Source: Pomphorhynchus laevis
Taxonomy: Eukaryota > Acanthocephala > Palaeacanthocephala > Echinorhynchida > Pomphorhynchidae
NCBI GenBank assembly: GCA_012934845.2
Contig: WNNJ02000050.1
Span: 62,001-126,000 of the forward strand
Length of the DNA: 64,000 nucleotides
Direction of reading: 5' to 3'
The notes below the pieces were generated by a model. It saw nothing but the letters and a program-made list of their open reading frames with translations, had not been told where the DNA came from and did no database searches. The position numbers and the translations under genes were made by a program. Each line of letters opens with the position of its first letter. Position 1 is the first letter of the stretch. Shown one piece after another: positions 55,601-64,000 of this stretch.

Positions 55601-58478
55601 TTATTTTAAATAATAATTTAAATAATTAAATAATAAATTATTGTTTTAACAAAAATATCTGTTTTGTATTAATTATGTTATTGACGAAAAATTTTAATTA
55701 TCGTCTATTCAATAAATAGTTTAAATGTTTAAGAAAAAATAATAATGTATAAAAAATAGTAGATAAAGTGTTTAGTACTGCAGAAATAATCAACGATGAT
55801 GACATAACTTTTGAGCAAGACGCGTTGGTATGGTGCGCGAACAAATTTTCAATCTCATCAGGGGATTTCCGAGATGCTTTTCATGCTTGCGAGTAATTCA
55901 CTTGAATTAAAACAAAAATACACTGTTTATATTTTTAATTGAAGGCTGGCGATTGAATCTGCTCGGAGGTTGAAACATACGACAATCAGAATCACTGATG
56001 TATCCCAAGTTACTATGTCTGCTATGTCATCATCAATGAGTGAATTGCAATTTTATAAATTGCCATTACACCATAGGCTCGTAGTGGCAGTTATTGCTCA
56101 TATTCGCGAAGAAAATATAAATAATATACTACTTTTGAAGGTAAACTACCAATTATTTTGATTATTTTGATAACTTAAGATAGACTTATTAAGATAACTA
56201 CTATAGATGCATCAGTTATAATAGTAATTAATCAGTTATAATAGTAATTTTATTCGTAGCAATTGTTGATTATTTTGTAACTATTAAATTAAAATTAACG
56301 ATAAGATCAATTTAAAATTTTTAATAAATTACGATTATTTTGATTATTTTGATTATTTAAATAGTAAATTGTTATTTAAAATAATAACGATTTTTGATTG
56401 CAAATTACCAGCCAAATACATGAGCGGAAATAAATAGTATTTCCTTGGTGTTGCTAAAATCTATAGAGTTCTCTAATATTCGACAATAATAAGTCTCAAA
56501 CTGCATTTAATTGACTTTATATCATCAAAAAGAGTCTGATTCAGTTGGCACAGATTTTACAGAGATTAATTTCTAATAATTAATATAGTTCAGTTAATTT
56601 ATTTACTTTATGATTAAGTCTGATTTATTTTAATATTCAAATTATGATCGAATTGGATTATTTTTATTTATAAATAAAAATTAGATATATATTTATTATA
56701 TAATGTATTATATAAACTCATCTAATGGATTTCGTTAAAACTTAACGAATCTAATAATTAAGATTATCGATTAATAGTTAAATTTAAACTTAGTTATATT
56801 TATGTAAATGTATATTATGTATACATTTATTATTCGATTTATAAAAACATTTTTTTATTCTATAACTTAATCTGATTAACTTCATCTGATTACTGAAAAA
56901 CTTTGAGTTTAAAATCTAATTTTTTAATTTAATTAAAAATAAATTAAAATTAAAATTTTTAATTTAAAAATAAATTAAAAATTTATTTTTAATTTAATTT
57001 TTTAAATTTAAATTAAAAAATTAATTAAATTAAAATTTATTAGGTAAATTTAAATTTTTTTAAATTTTTTTAAATTAATTTTTGAGCCTTTTTTCATTAA
57101 TTAATTTTTAAATTAATTAATGATCTGCGGCGAAGATTTAATTAGATATTGTTGTTAATAGAAACAAAAATGCTATTCGCAGAATTAGACTGAGTTGAGC
57201 TATCAATCAGTTAAATTTATTCATTGAGAATTAATAGCTTGCATGATGATACTAAACCAACATTTTATAACTTTATATCAATGATGGAAGAAACAATAAA
57301 CAATAGCCAGTTACCATTCGAAATATTATCACCGGGTATAACTATCTCACACAGGTTGGGTTAAAAGTAAAACTGCCGTTGCGAATTTCTCCTGTCTAAA
57401 TAAACAAAAAGGTTGCTGCTGGCATGGTAATAAAAATATTAAAGTCAACACCAAAACATAATTAACTTACTCGAATTACCAGAGTAGACTCAAATTCTAC
57501 AGTCAAATCCATGAACTAAGTGCACGCAATATTTTGTTTCTTGTTGAATCTGTGTTCAATCCGCATAGTCAATTGATTATGGGTATTCCATACAAGGCCA
57601 TAATCTCGTACTTCATTAACCTAACAATCGCGAAATTAACATCCTTATGTTAATGTATATCCAGAAGTGGCGTAGAACAAATTGCTCGATTGAGCATTTC
57701 TTCATGATTCACTTATGCAGTTTTTACAAGAATACAGAAACAAATTTATATATTTGTTGATAACGTGTTCTTGTTATGAATAATGGTAATTTTCATCATT
57801 CCGAGGTTTTAAAGGACCTATGGCATTATTACAATTTTATGCTCATATTCACATAATCTTAACATTATCAAAAAATATCCTTGCTTTAAAAAAATATCAA
57901 AAATTTAGATTAATTTTAAGCTCGAGTTTTACTCGAGCTGCACATATTTTATTAATATTAAAACCCCTGTAATATTAAATCACAAATTTATTTTATATCT
58001 CAAGTAGCTTTTTAGATACATTAAGTTATTTAGATCAGATTTTCAATCACTCCATTACTTTTGCTTTAAGTTACCATAATTTTAAAAGTTACAATTTATT
58101 TATCTGTAAGGAATCCTTACAGATAAATAATTAACTTATTTTAATCGATTATTTTTATAATTTCTCGTTATTTTTGTTTCCAATGACTCATTTTTAGATT
58201 TTACAAATCGTTAACAAACTGTGCACTGCAATACACGAACCAGTCATTTCAGAAGACGATTTCTGGTATACCATAGATTCTCTAGTCGACACAAATGTCA
58301 TTCGTCTAAATGGCAAGAGAAATGTACGAGGAACGGTATAGATATTTGTTTCCAATAAAATACATTTTTCCTTCTTCAGGTAACGCTAACGCTTAACCGT
58401 GTGGAATACAGGCGAAAAATGGAGGCAAATCCTTTTTTGAAGCTAGTGCATTCAAAACTCAGTGAACTTAAATTGTAA
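49625..58478 (+). CDS. cdc6: CDC6/ORC1-type replication-licensing AAA+ ATPase (exons 2-9)
   Basis: Exons: 49,625-49,815; 50,620-50,771; 50,820-50,929; 52,763-52,892; 55,776-55,892; 55,945-56,140; 58,198-58,335; 58,380-58,478. All eight have AG/GT borders and phases that fit. With exon 1 the protein has 420 residues. Motifs: CRDDQMKNIL, Walker A LFFSGPPGSGKTFVSQ (88-95), Walker B LLVVDEADRF (159-164), sensor 1 ITNAVDLYNRVI (Asn198), IQFSPYSRDDLIELL, sensor 2 SISSGDFRDAFHACE (Arg270), then a winged-helix domain (LPLHHRLVVAVIAHI to the stop at 58,476). This is the layout of CDC6, which with ORC and Cdt1 loads the MCM helicase at origins in the nucleus. It lacks the BAH domain of ORC1 and is short, so CDC6 is preferred; ORC1 is the alternative. 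Introns 3, 6 and 8 are 48, 52 and 44 bp; the others are 0.8-2.9 kb. Confidence 0.85.
50930..52375. other. cdc6 intron 4, left part: AT-rich, no gene
   Basis: Almost pure A/T words at 51,070-51,240; a perfect 15-bp stem with 2-nt loop at 52,264-52,295. No recognisable protein or RNA. Confidence 0.4.
52379..52478 (-). mobile_element. Isolated CR1-like 3' tail and adjoining palindrome in cdc6 intron 4
   Basis: Bases 52,379-52,448 carry only the 3' terminus of an A/B family element: the hairpin (52,410-52,448) and the taaataaattattatag tail. No RT sequence is attached. Directly beside it, 52,449-52,462 and 52,465-52,478 form a perfect 14-bp stem with a 2-nt loop. It is either an extremely short insertion or a SINE that borrows the LINE tail. 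Confidence 0.75.
53640..54680 (+). mobile_element. hAT-type transposase remnant in cdc6 intron 5
   Basis: Shifting frames encode segments of the transposase family represented by GTF2IRD2/ZBED/SCAND3-type proteins: YRILCILGKIGKPFRDVEI (53,770), FEELLALGSLFRRTRQIDIF and NNLVTACTDWASTIRRKRDG (54,027-54,281; the usual motif is TDGAPAM-G-K-G), KIFNFIKANATCYR (54,335), and RWISRGQVLTRILNLRTQFA (54,428-54,488). The order matches the family. Frames are broken and catalytic residues lost. No terminal repeats were identified. Confidence 0.8.
54690..55770. other. Rest of cdc6 intron 5: AT-rich, no gene
   Basis: Contains about 2.5 tandem copies of a 22-bp word (catgtcatacacttgatata...) at 54,812-54,868 and A/T-only blocks at 55,480-55,660. 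Confidence 0.4.
56141..58197. other. cdc6 intron 7: AT-rich, no gene
   Basis: Contains an A/T-only block (56,925-57,115) and a perfect palindrome with 17-bp arms and a 1-nt centre (58,096-58,112 with 58,114-58,130) 70 bp before the next exon. No protein or RNA gene was recognised. Confidence 0.5.
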
Positions 58479-59440
58479 CAAATATAAGATAGTTATTTTG
58501 TACAGTAAATAATTTATGATTTTTACGAAAACTGTGTATAATCTGTTGTCTTAACTCATACAAAACATATATTAACATCCTCTAAAACATTCTTTAAACT
58601 ATACATGTATAGTTTATTCTTTATTAAAAATTATTTACTTTTTATTTTAATCAATCTTACAATTAACTTTATTTTGAGGTTCTTTTGTCATTGTTATTGC
58701 TTTTGTATTTTTATATCGGTTGATATATCATGTTGTTGTTCATTGTGAATTTCGGTTTGATGTTTTGATGAAAAAAGGAGCACAACTAATCGTTGGAATA
58801 TCTACGATATGGTAATCGTCATAACTAGCAATTTTTTAAACTGTTGTGATAAGAGCAATTAGATATCGAAAATTCGATTTCAATATACATTCTATTTTGA
58901 TTTCCGTAAGATCACTTCTATATTATTAAGTTAAGGGCTAAATAAAGTCATTTAAAGATTACATTTAACAAAATATTATGTTGTACTATTTTTAATACTT
59001 CCGAAGCTATACTCTTAATTTGATATAACTCCAAGTTATTTATTTATATATTATTAGCCGTTTATTTTGCAAAGTAAAATAAATGATTAAGATAAAAATT
59101 AATTTTAATTAATGTATGAATTAATTTAAAATAAATTAGTTTATTTTATCTTTTGTTGCTATTGTAACAAACAATTAATTCGATATTTTATTAACGTTGA
59201 TTAATTAAGTTAATTATGTTATTTAACTTAAGAAATTAATTTGAAATTAATCAAATTAATCTGATTTTTTATCTTTAAAATGGCTTTGTTAGATTCTTCG
59301 TTAATCTTGATTTGTTTATTCGATTCTTTTAAACAAATATTTTTAATAGGAAATACTATTATATGAAATAGAAGGTGATAACCAGTAAATTTACATTTTT
59401 GAATACATATTATAATGAACACAATAACAATTATAAAATA
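58479..59440. other. Region downstream of cdc6: 3' UTR and spacer
   Basis: No gene is visible. Likely 3' UTR of cdc6 just after 58,478; I cannot place the poly(A) site with confidence among the AT-rich words. Confidence 0.4.
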
Positions 59441-59447
59441 TATTTTG

Positions 59448-62085
59448 ATGCTGGTTTATATTTGGCTTATATACCAAATTACACAATTAATGTGTTTTAT
59501 ATTTGGTGTGGGCGGTAACTAATATTCGCAATTCGAATCCACCACACACCGATTTTTTATTCCGTTTTTATACGAAATGTTCACTGGACAGTAAACCGTA
59601 AGCTGTCTTTTTACTATTGTGATTATATTGCATACACGAGCCGCTATTCTTCACTGGTCGGTTTGATATTATCCTCGTGTGGTTGTTTGATTCCTATCAG
59701 CATCACTGTACACTACAATCAGCGTGGGTGGACCTCATCAGCAGTGAGCCCACGCCTACATTTCGTGTTTCGGTCCTTTTACTGCTTCTGCTGATTCCTT
59801 GTCGCCGAAATGCTGGTTTATATTTGGCTTATATACCAAATTACACAATTAATGTGTTCTATATTTGGTGTGGGCGGTAACTACTATTCGCAATTCGAAT
59901 CCACCACACACCGATTTTTTATTCCGTTTTTATACGAAATGTTCACTGGACAGTAAACCGTAAGCTGTCTTTTTACTATTGTGATTATATTGCATACACG
60001 AGCCGCTATTCTTCACTGGTCGGTTTGATATTATCCTCGTGTGGTTGTTTGAATCCTATCAGCATCACTGTACACTACAATCAGCGTGGGTGGAACTTAT
60101 CAGCAGTGAGCGCCTACATTTCGTGTTTGTTCCAGCTGAGTAAGGAGAGGACGAGTCTTGGTCGCCTTAGTTCTTCTCAGTCTTCCTTTTGGAAGATTTT
60201 CAAGAAGAAGTTTGTTTGCTGGAAGGATAGAGCATTGGGTTGGATAGGGAATGTAGGCCTTGATAAAGTTTTAGAGGAGTCACTAGCCCTACACAACTAT
60301 GGAGCCACTCAATCACCTCAACCAATCCCGCCTTGGTGTAACTTCAGGAGTAGGGATCTATCTGTTACGGATATCCTTAACTCCTGGGGTCCACTCCCGG
60401 GCACCTCCAAATCCATTGTTCCACTTTCTTCTCGGGTCTGTCAGCTTTTGACAGCTGATCAGAGAAGAGAGGTGGCCGTCACAATGCTTTTAGCATCCCC
60501 ATCCGATGTAGCAGGCATCAATATTAGTAAGCGTGTTTTTATTCCTAAGAAAAAATCCTGCTCATGCCCTAAAGATCTGCGACCCATTTCGATTCAAAAT
60601 GCCCTCGTGTCAATTTACGAAAAAGCGCTTGCGCGTAAAATCCGCGACCATTAAAGTAGGCGTAATTTGATCCTTCCAGGTTTTCATGGGTTCGTCAAAG
60701 GACGCTCGGTCCATTCAGCAGTTGGTGAGGTGGAGCAGTTTTGTCGGGATAATAGCCATCGTTTAGTTGTGGCTGTTTTCCTTGACTTTTCTGCTGCATT
60801 TGACCGCATCTCCATTTCCTTTGTGATCTCTTCTCTCAGGTCCCTCGGGTTGCCTGCGAGAATTGTGAACAGAGTGGAGATCCTGCTGTATACCAAGCGT
60901 TTTTACTATGAAGACGACCCAGATGCGCGTCAGTTCTACCCTATTACGGGTGTGCCTCAAGGTTCCCCACTTTCTCCTATCTTATACCTTGCTGCCTCTA
61001 TTAAACTATTCAAAATATTTAAACGCGAACAACGTCTAGTGGTGTACGCTGATGACACCACAGCCATGTTCACTGGACGCAGGTGTAAAGACGTAGTCTC
61101 TGACATCAGCCGTTTCTTTTCAAGATTAAAAGACCAGCTACCCCAATCCAATCTTATTTTAAACTCTGCAAAATCGCAGGTGGTAGTCTTTCATGGCTCC
61201 CCTGCAACAAAGAAAAAACTTAAGAGACTAGCACTCTCTGCGCTCTCCTCCATATTCGCCTCTGAACCACTCCCCACCTTTACAAGTCGAGTAAAATACC
61301 TGGAGTTCACCGTTACGGTGAACTGGTCGGCGAAAGCCGATCTGGATAGATTCAAATGTATCCTGAAGAAAGCTAGGTGGGCCCTGAAACAGGCTCAACA
61401 TCTGTCATTGAAAGGGAAAGCCCAGGTGCGCCTCTGGGGCACTTGGGCTATCTCGGGATTAGTCTTCTTTTCTAGAGGACGTCCCCCAGAGCAAAGGCTA
61501 AGGTTTCTTAAGCTCCTCGTCTCTCGTTTACCCAGCATAGTCCGTCTCGATTGGATTCTTCGGGGGTGAAAGACCCCGGGTGGTTCAGTCGAAAGGCGGC
61601 GTGTTGGATCGGTTGGTGGGCTCAGATCCCCATGGATTTGAGGCCATAGAAGAGAAAGTAGAAGACATAAATTGTTGAAGACCGAAATTGCGCTGCCGTT
61701 CTTTCTGACTATGATATGACTGTCTGTTTTTTTTCTTGCATGCTACTTATAGGTTATTGATGTATTTAATAAAATCGTTGTTGTTGTTTCTGCTAAACTC
61801 CTTGCCGCCGAAATGCTGATTTATATTTGGCTTATATACCAAATTACACAATCAGTGTGTTCTATATTTGGTGTGGGCGGTAACTAATATTCGCAATTCG
61901 AATCTACCACACACCGATTTTTTATTCCGTTCTTATACGAAATGTTCACTTGACAGTAAACCGTAAGCTGTCTTTTTACTATCGTGAATATTCATTGCTT
62001 ACACGAGTTGTATTCGTTCAGTGCTCGGTTTGATATTATGCTCGTGTGGTTGTTTGAATCCTATCAGCATCACCGTACTCTACAA
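59448..62085 (+). mobile_element. Non-LTR retrotransposon with 5' unit repeated on both sides
   Basis: An about 270-340-bp unit starting atgctgg/atttatatttggc occurs three times in direct orientation: from 59,448, from 59,810 and from 61,813 (the last ending near 62,085). RT coding sequence (60,120-61,569) lies between the second and third. The 3' UTR ends with aataaaatcgttgttgttg at about 61,760-61,785, then the third unit begins. The likely reading is a head-to-tail arrangement of copies, each starting with this 5' UTR unit: one with the unit only, one with unit and RT, one with the unit only. The endonuclease region is missing. The unit itself can form a hairpin (ggtgtgggcgg with ccaccacacacc). 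Confidence 0.85.
60025..61569 (+). pseudogene. Reverse transcriptase of the 60-kb non-LTR element, one internal stop
   Basis: One frame runs through both open parts with a single stop, TAA at 60,652-60,654. Motifs: SSFWKIFKKKFVCWKD, MLLASPSDVAGINISKRVF, KDLRPISIQNALVSIYEKAL, [stop], LPGFHGFVKGRSVHSA, LVVAVFLDFSAAFDRISIS (motif A), ITGVPQGSPLSPILYLA (motif B), RLVVYADDTTAMFTG (YADD at 61,045-61,056), SNLILNSAKSQVVVF and SRGRPPEQRLRFLKLL. Comparison with the 2.6-kb copy shows TTA (Leu) where this copy has TAA. The catalytic residues are intact. The N-terminal endonuclease is absent, so this copy is not autonomous. Confidence 0.88.
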
Positions 62086-62089
62086 ATTA

Positions 62090-63300
62090 TAACTCTAGAA
62101 CATTTATTCTATCAGTAAATACAAGCAATTAGTGTTTTTTAATGATACTGTAATATTCCAAATTCACTTACTATCGCATTTCTCATTTGAAAAAATGCAT
62201 TTTTTTGAGTAAAAACAGTACCTTGATTTATTAATTTTTGGAAAACCTTTATCTCCGGAGGAGTGATATAATGGTAAGACAGAAGCTACAATTACCGAGA
62301 TGTCTTTAGATCATTTTTTATATATTCCCCTGATATTTAGTACGCTACCACTGTGCAATGGTATACCCTGGCTCATCGGATGGCTGTATACCTCATGTTT
62401 TCCTTTTAAGTTTGTATTTTTACTTTTAAATATGCCCCTGGGTTTTTTAGTAGGTAGTGATACGCCATGCCGACTATGCTATCCATTTATTAGATCTAAA
62501 ATATACTAAGTATATTTAAAATATCTGGACAATCAAAATTTTTTATTTTAGCAAAATCGGAAAAGGTTTATTCATATTTTTTAAGCACAACTGTGTACAT
62601 CATCCGGAATTGTATTAGTAGCTGTTAAACTTGGTGCGTTTTTATACCATTTCAGGAAAATAGCTACCCATCGGTTAGTTCAAAGAAGATAATTAAACAA
62701 ATCGAGAGGAGTTAATGTAAAATTTGTAATTGAGGTAATCTGGTGATCATAGATGGTTTTTTAAACATCCCTCTTTTTATCACATATCGTTGAGTTTTGG
62801 TTATTTTTATTATTCTAAAGCAGCTTGGTCTTGCTGGGTTCATGAAAACGTTGTAATGACATCCCGTCTACATTATAAACACGATATATGATAATAAATA
62901 TTTTTAAACATTTAGATTTTGTGGCAGCTTGAAAATACAAATTACAAAGTATCAATTTTTAATTATTTCTAAACACAATGGAAATTTCCTTTTAAACGCG
63001 AAACGTAGTCGGCTAAGGAAATTTAACAATTTACCCTGTAAAACGGAAATTTACGTACTCGCATTAATACTTTTTATATGAAACTTCGAACCGTAAAATT
63101 TGAATTCGCTTTTTCTGATTTTGATAAAATAGAATTTTGATTGCCCAGCTGTTTTTCATACAATTTTTGTAAACCACAATTTACGTACTCGTATTAATAA
63201 ATTTTATATGAAACCTCGCTTGCTAAAGAACAAGCTACAGTCGCTATTTCGTCGATCTTTATTCGTTTTAAAATTCGTTCTACATTTTAACATTTTTTGA
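62090..63300. other. Stretch without recognisable gene
   Basis: A 69-codon frame at 62,300-62,509 is hydrophobic but has no family motif. The upstream side of 63,315 should hold the promoter and 5' UTR of the roadblock gene. A word repeated at 63,050-63,080 and 63,180-63,210 (tttacgtactcg-attaata) is the only structure seen. Confidence 0.4.
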
Positions 63301-63314
63301 ATCGTAAATTTTAG

Positions 63315-63452
63315 ATGGCAGAAGTTGGTATCTTATAGAAACATTGATGATTTATTTACGGCTGTTTTAAATATAGATTGACACGGAGGCAATTTTGAAT
63401 CGAATCCCGACATACAAGGACGTAGAGGGATACATTTTGCTCACTTCAGAAG
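63315..63452 (+). CDS. dynlrb: Dynein light chain roadblock/LC7 gene, first two exons (partial, continues beyond the window)
   Basis: Exon 2 (63,377-63,452) encodes IDTEAILNRIPTYKDVEGYI then LLTSEG, which matches the N-terminus of roadblock light chains (E-E-T-L-K-R-I-x-x-x-K-G-V-x-G-x-x-V-x-x-x-E-G). It begins after aaatatag and ends with GAAG|GTTTGC in phase 1, so the next exon must complete a Gly codon, as expected for the conserved EG-(I/V)-P. A start codon with ATG GCA GAA lies 53 bp upstream (63,315-63,323), giving MAE followed by exon 2, as in known family members; the donor would be GTTGGT, which is weak. The protein is a subunit of the cytoplasmic and axonemal dynein motor. The remaining exons are not in the window. 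Confidence 0.7.
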
Positions 63453-64000
63453 GTTTGCTTATTTATTTGTGAGTCTGTATATAAAAAATGTACATACGTG
63501 CAAATGCCTGCATTTCGTTTCATAGAGAAACGAAATGGAGATTTTTTTATAAAATTTTGTTTTTTATGGAGATTTTTAGTAAAGATTTATTAATATATTT
63601 TAATAAAATATATTTATTATCAAATATTAAAATATAAAATTGCTTCTAGAAATCCTAAACTGAATTTAAACAAAGTTAAATTAAGTTTAACTGAATTGAA
63701 GTCTTTAATTTAATTTTAATAAATTGAAGTCTTGTTAATATTAAAGTTAATGAATTGAGCCAATCATTTATAGTAAAGTGCAGATATCTGATCGGTTCTC
63801 TATTATTTTTTGCGAACGAAAATATAAATATTGAATGATTAAGTTATTCTTTAAAGTAACTAAACAATTATAGCGATACAGAATTTGGTTGTATAATGTC
63901 GTAACTATCAAATTTAAATTTATATTATAAATTTAAGCTTAAATTTTAAATATAATACTCTGATTAAAGACAACATTAGCAAATATTTATTTGTTCTTGC
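63453..64000 (+). other. Intron of the roadblock gene, AT-rich
   Basis: No continuation of the protein was found up to the window end. Contains a short hairpin (catttcgttt, 63,511-63,520, with its complement 63,528-63,537). Confidence 0.4.

Noticed and set aside
59448-62085. LTR retrotransposon at 60 kb because of the terminal direct repeats
   Set aside because: The RT has non-LTR motifs (GVPQGSPLSP, YADD, RPPEQR), no protease or integrase, and the repeat unit also occurs tandemly at the 5' side.
62260-62320. tRNA-like word (gtgatataatggtaagac)
   Set aside because: It resembles an A box, but no B box or cloverleaf follows at the right distance.
62300-62509. Small hydrophobic protein gene
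   Set aside because: No family motif, no supported splice sites and the same composition as random AT-rich frames.

Overview
This is an AT-rich piece of an animal nuclear genome. Two spliced host genes are visible, and neither shows up as a long open reading frame. The better supported one is a CDC6/ORC1-type replication-licensing ATPase on the + strand: eight exons at 49,625-58,478, plus a probable first exon at 35,261-35,390. The second is the start of a dynein light chain roadblock gene at the right edge (63,315 to 63,452, continuing outside). Introns are either tiny (44, 48, 52, 53 bp) or large (0.8, 1.8, 2.1, 2.9 and about 14.2 kb). The mixture of CR1/L2-like, Jockey/I-like, Penelope-like, Ty3/gypsy, Merlin and hAT elements indicates an invertebrate metazoan. 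I cannot name the phylum from the sequence.

Almost everything else is transposable elements in layers. 0-13 kb holds decayed pieces: a Penelope-like element whose halves point in opposite directions, two fragments of one non-LTR family, a foldback repeat, and two degraded CR1-like elements. 13.3-17.7 kb is a nearly intact Jockey/I-like element (minus strand; one stop in ORF2, ORF1 shifted twice). 17.8-22.9 kb is a CR1-like element (C) split by a 3.1-kb copy of a second family (A). 24.7-34.9 kb is a nest: a minus-strand CR1/L2-like element (F) is interrupted once by a decayed Ty3/gypsy element and again by a full-length family A copy whose 969-codon endonuclease-RT frame is open. 35.8-40.1 kb holds three truncated relatives of A (family B). 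Then come a Merlin transposon with 175-bp near-identical inverted repeats (40.5-41.8 kb), another decayed non-LTR element, and a head-to-tail array of Penelope-like RT fragments (45-48.2 kb). If exon 1 is right, everything from 35.4 to 49.6 kb lies in intron 1 of cdc6. A hAT transposase remnant lies in intron 5. 59.4-62.1 kb is a non-LTR element with copies of its 5' unit on both sides.

Most interesting points: (1) nine copies of a 3'-terminal hairpin shared by the A/B families, with compensatory base changes; (2) many short-loop palindromes, two of which can be shown by comparison with related copies to be new templated inversions; (3) the cdc6 gene with its huge repeat-filled intron ending at an acceptor that is immediately followed by a donor-like sequence; (4) twin-priming-like inversion in a Penelope-like element; (5) long-TIR Merlin copy that has lost the transposase N-terminus.
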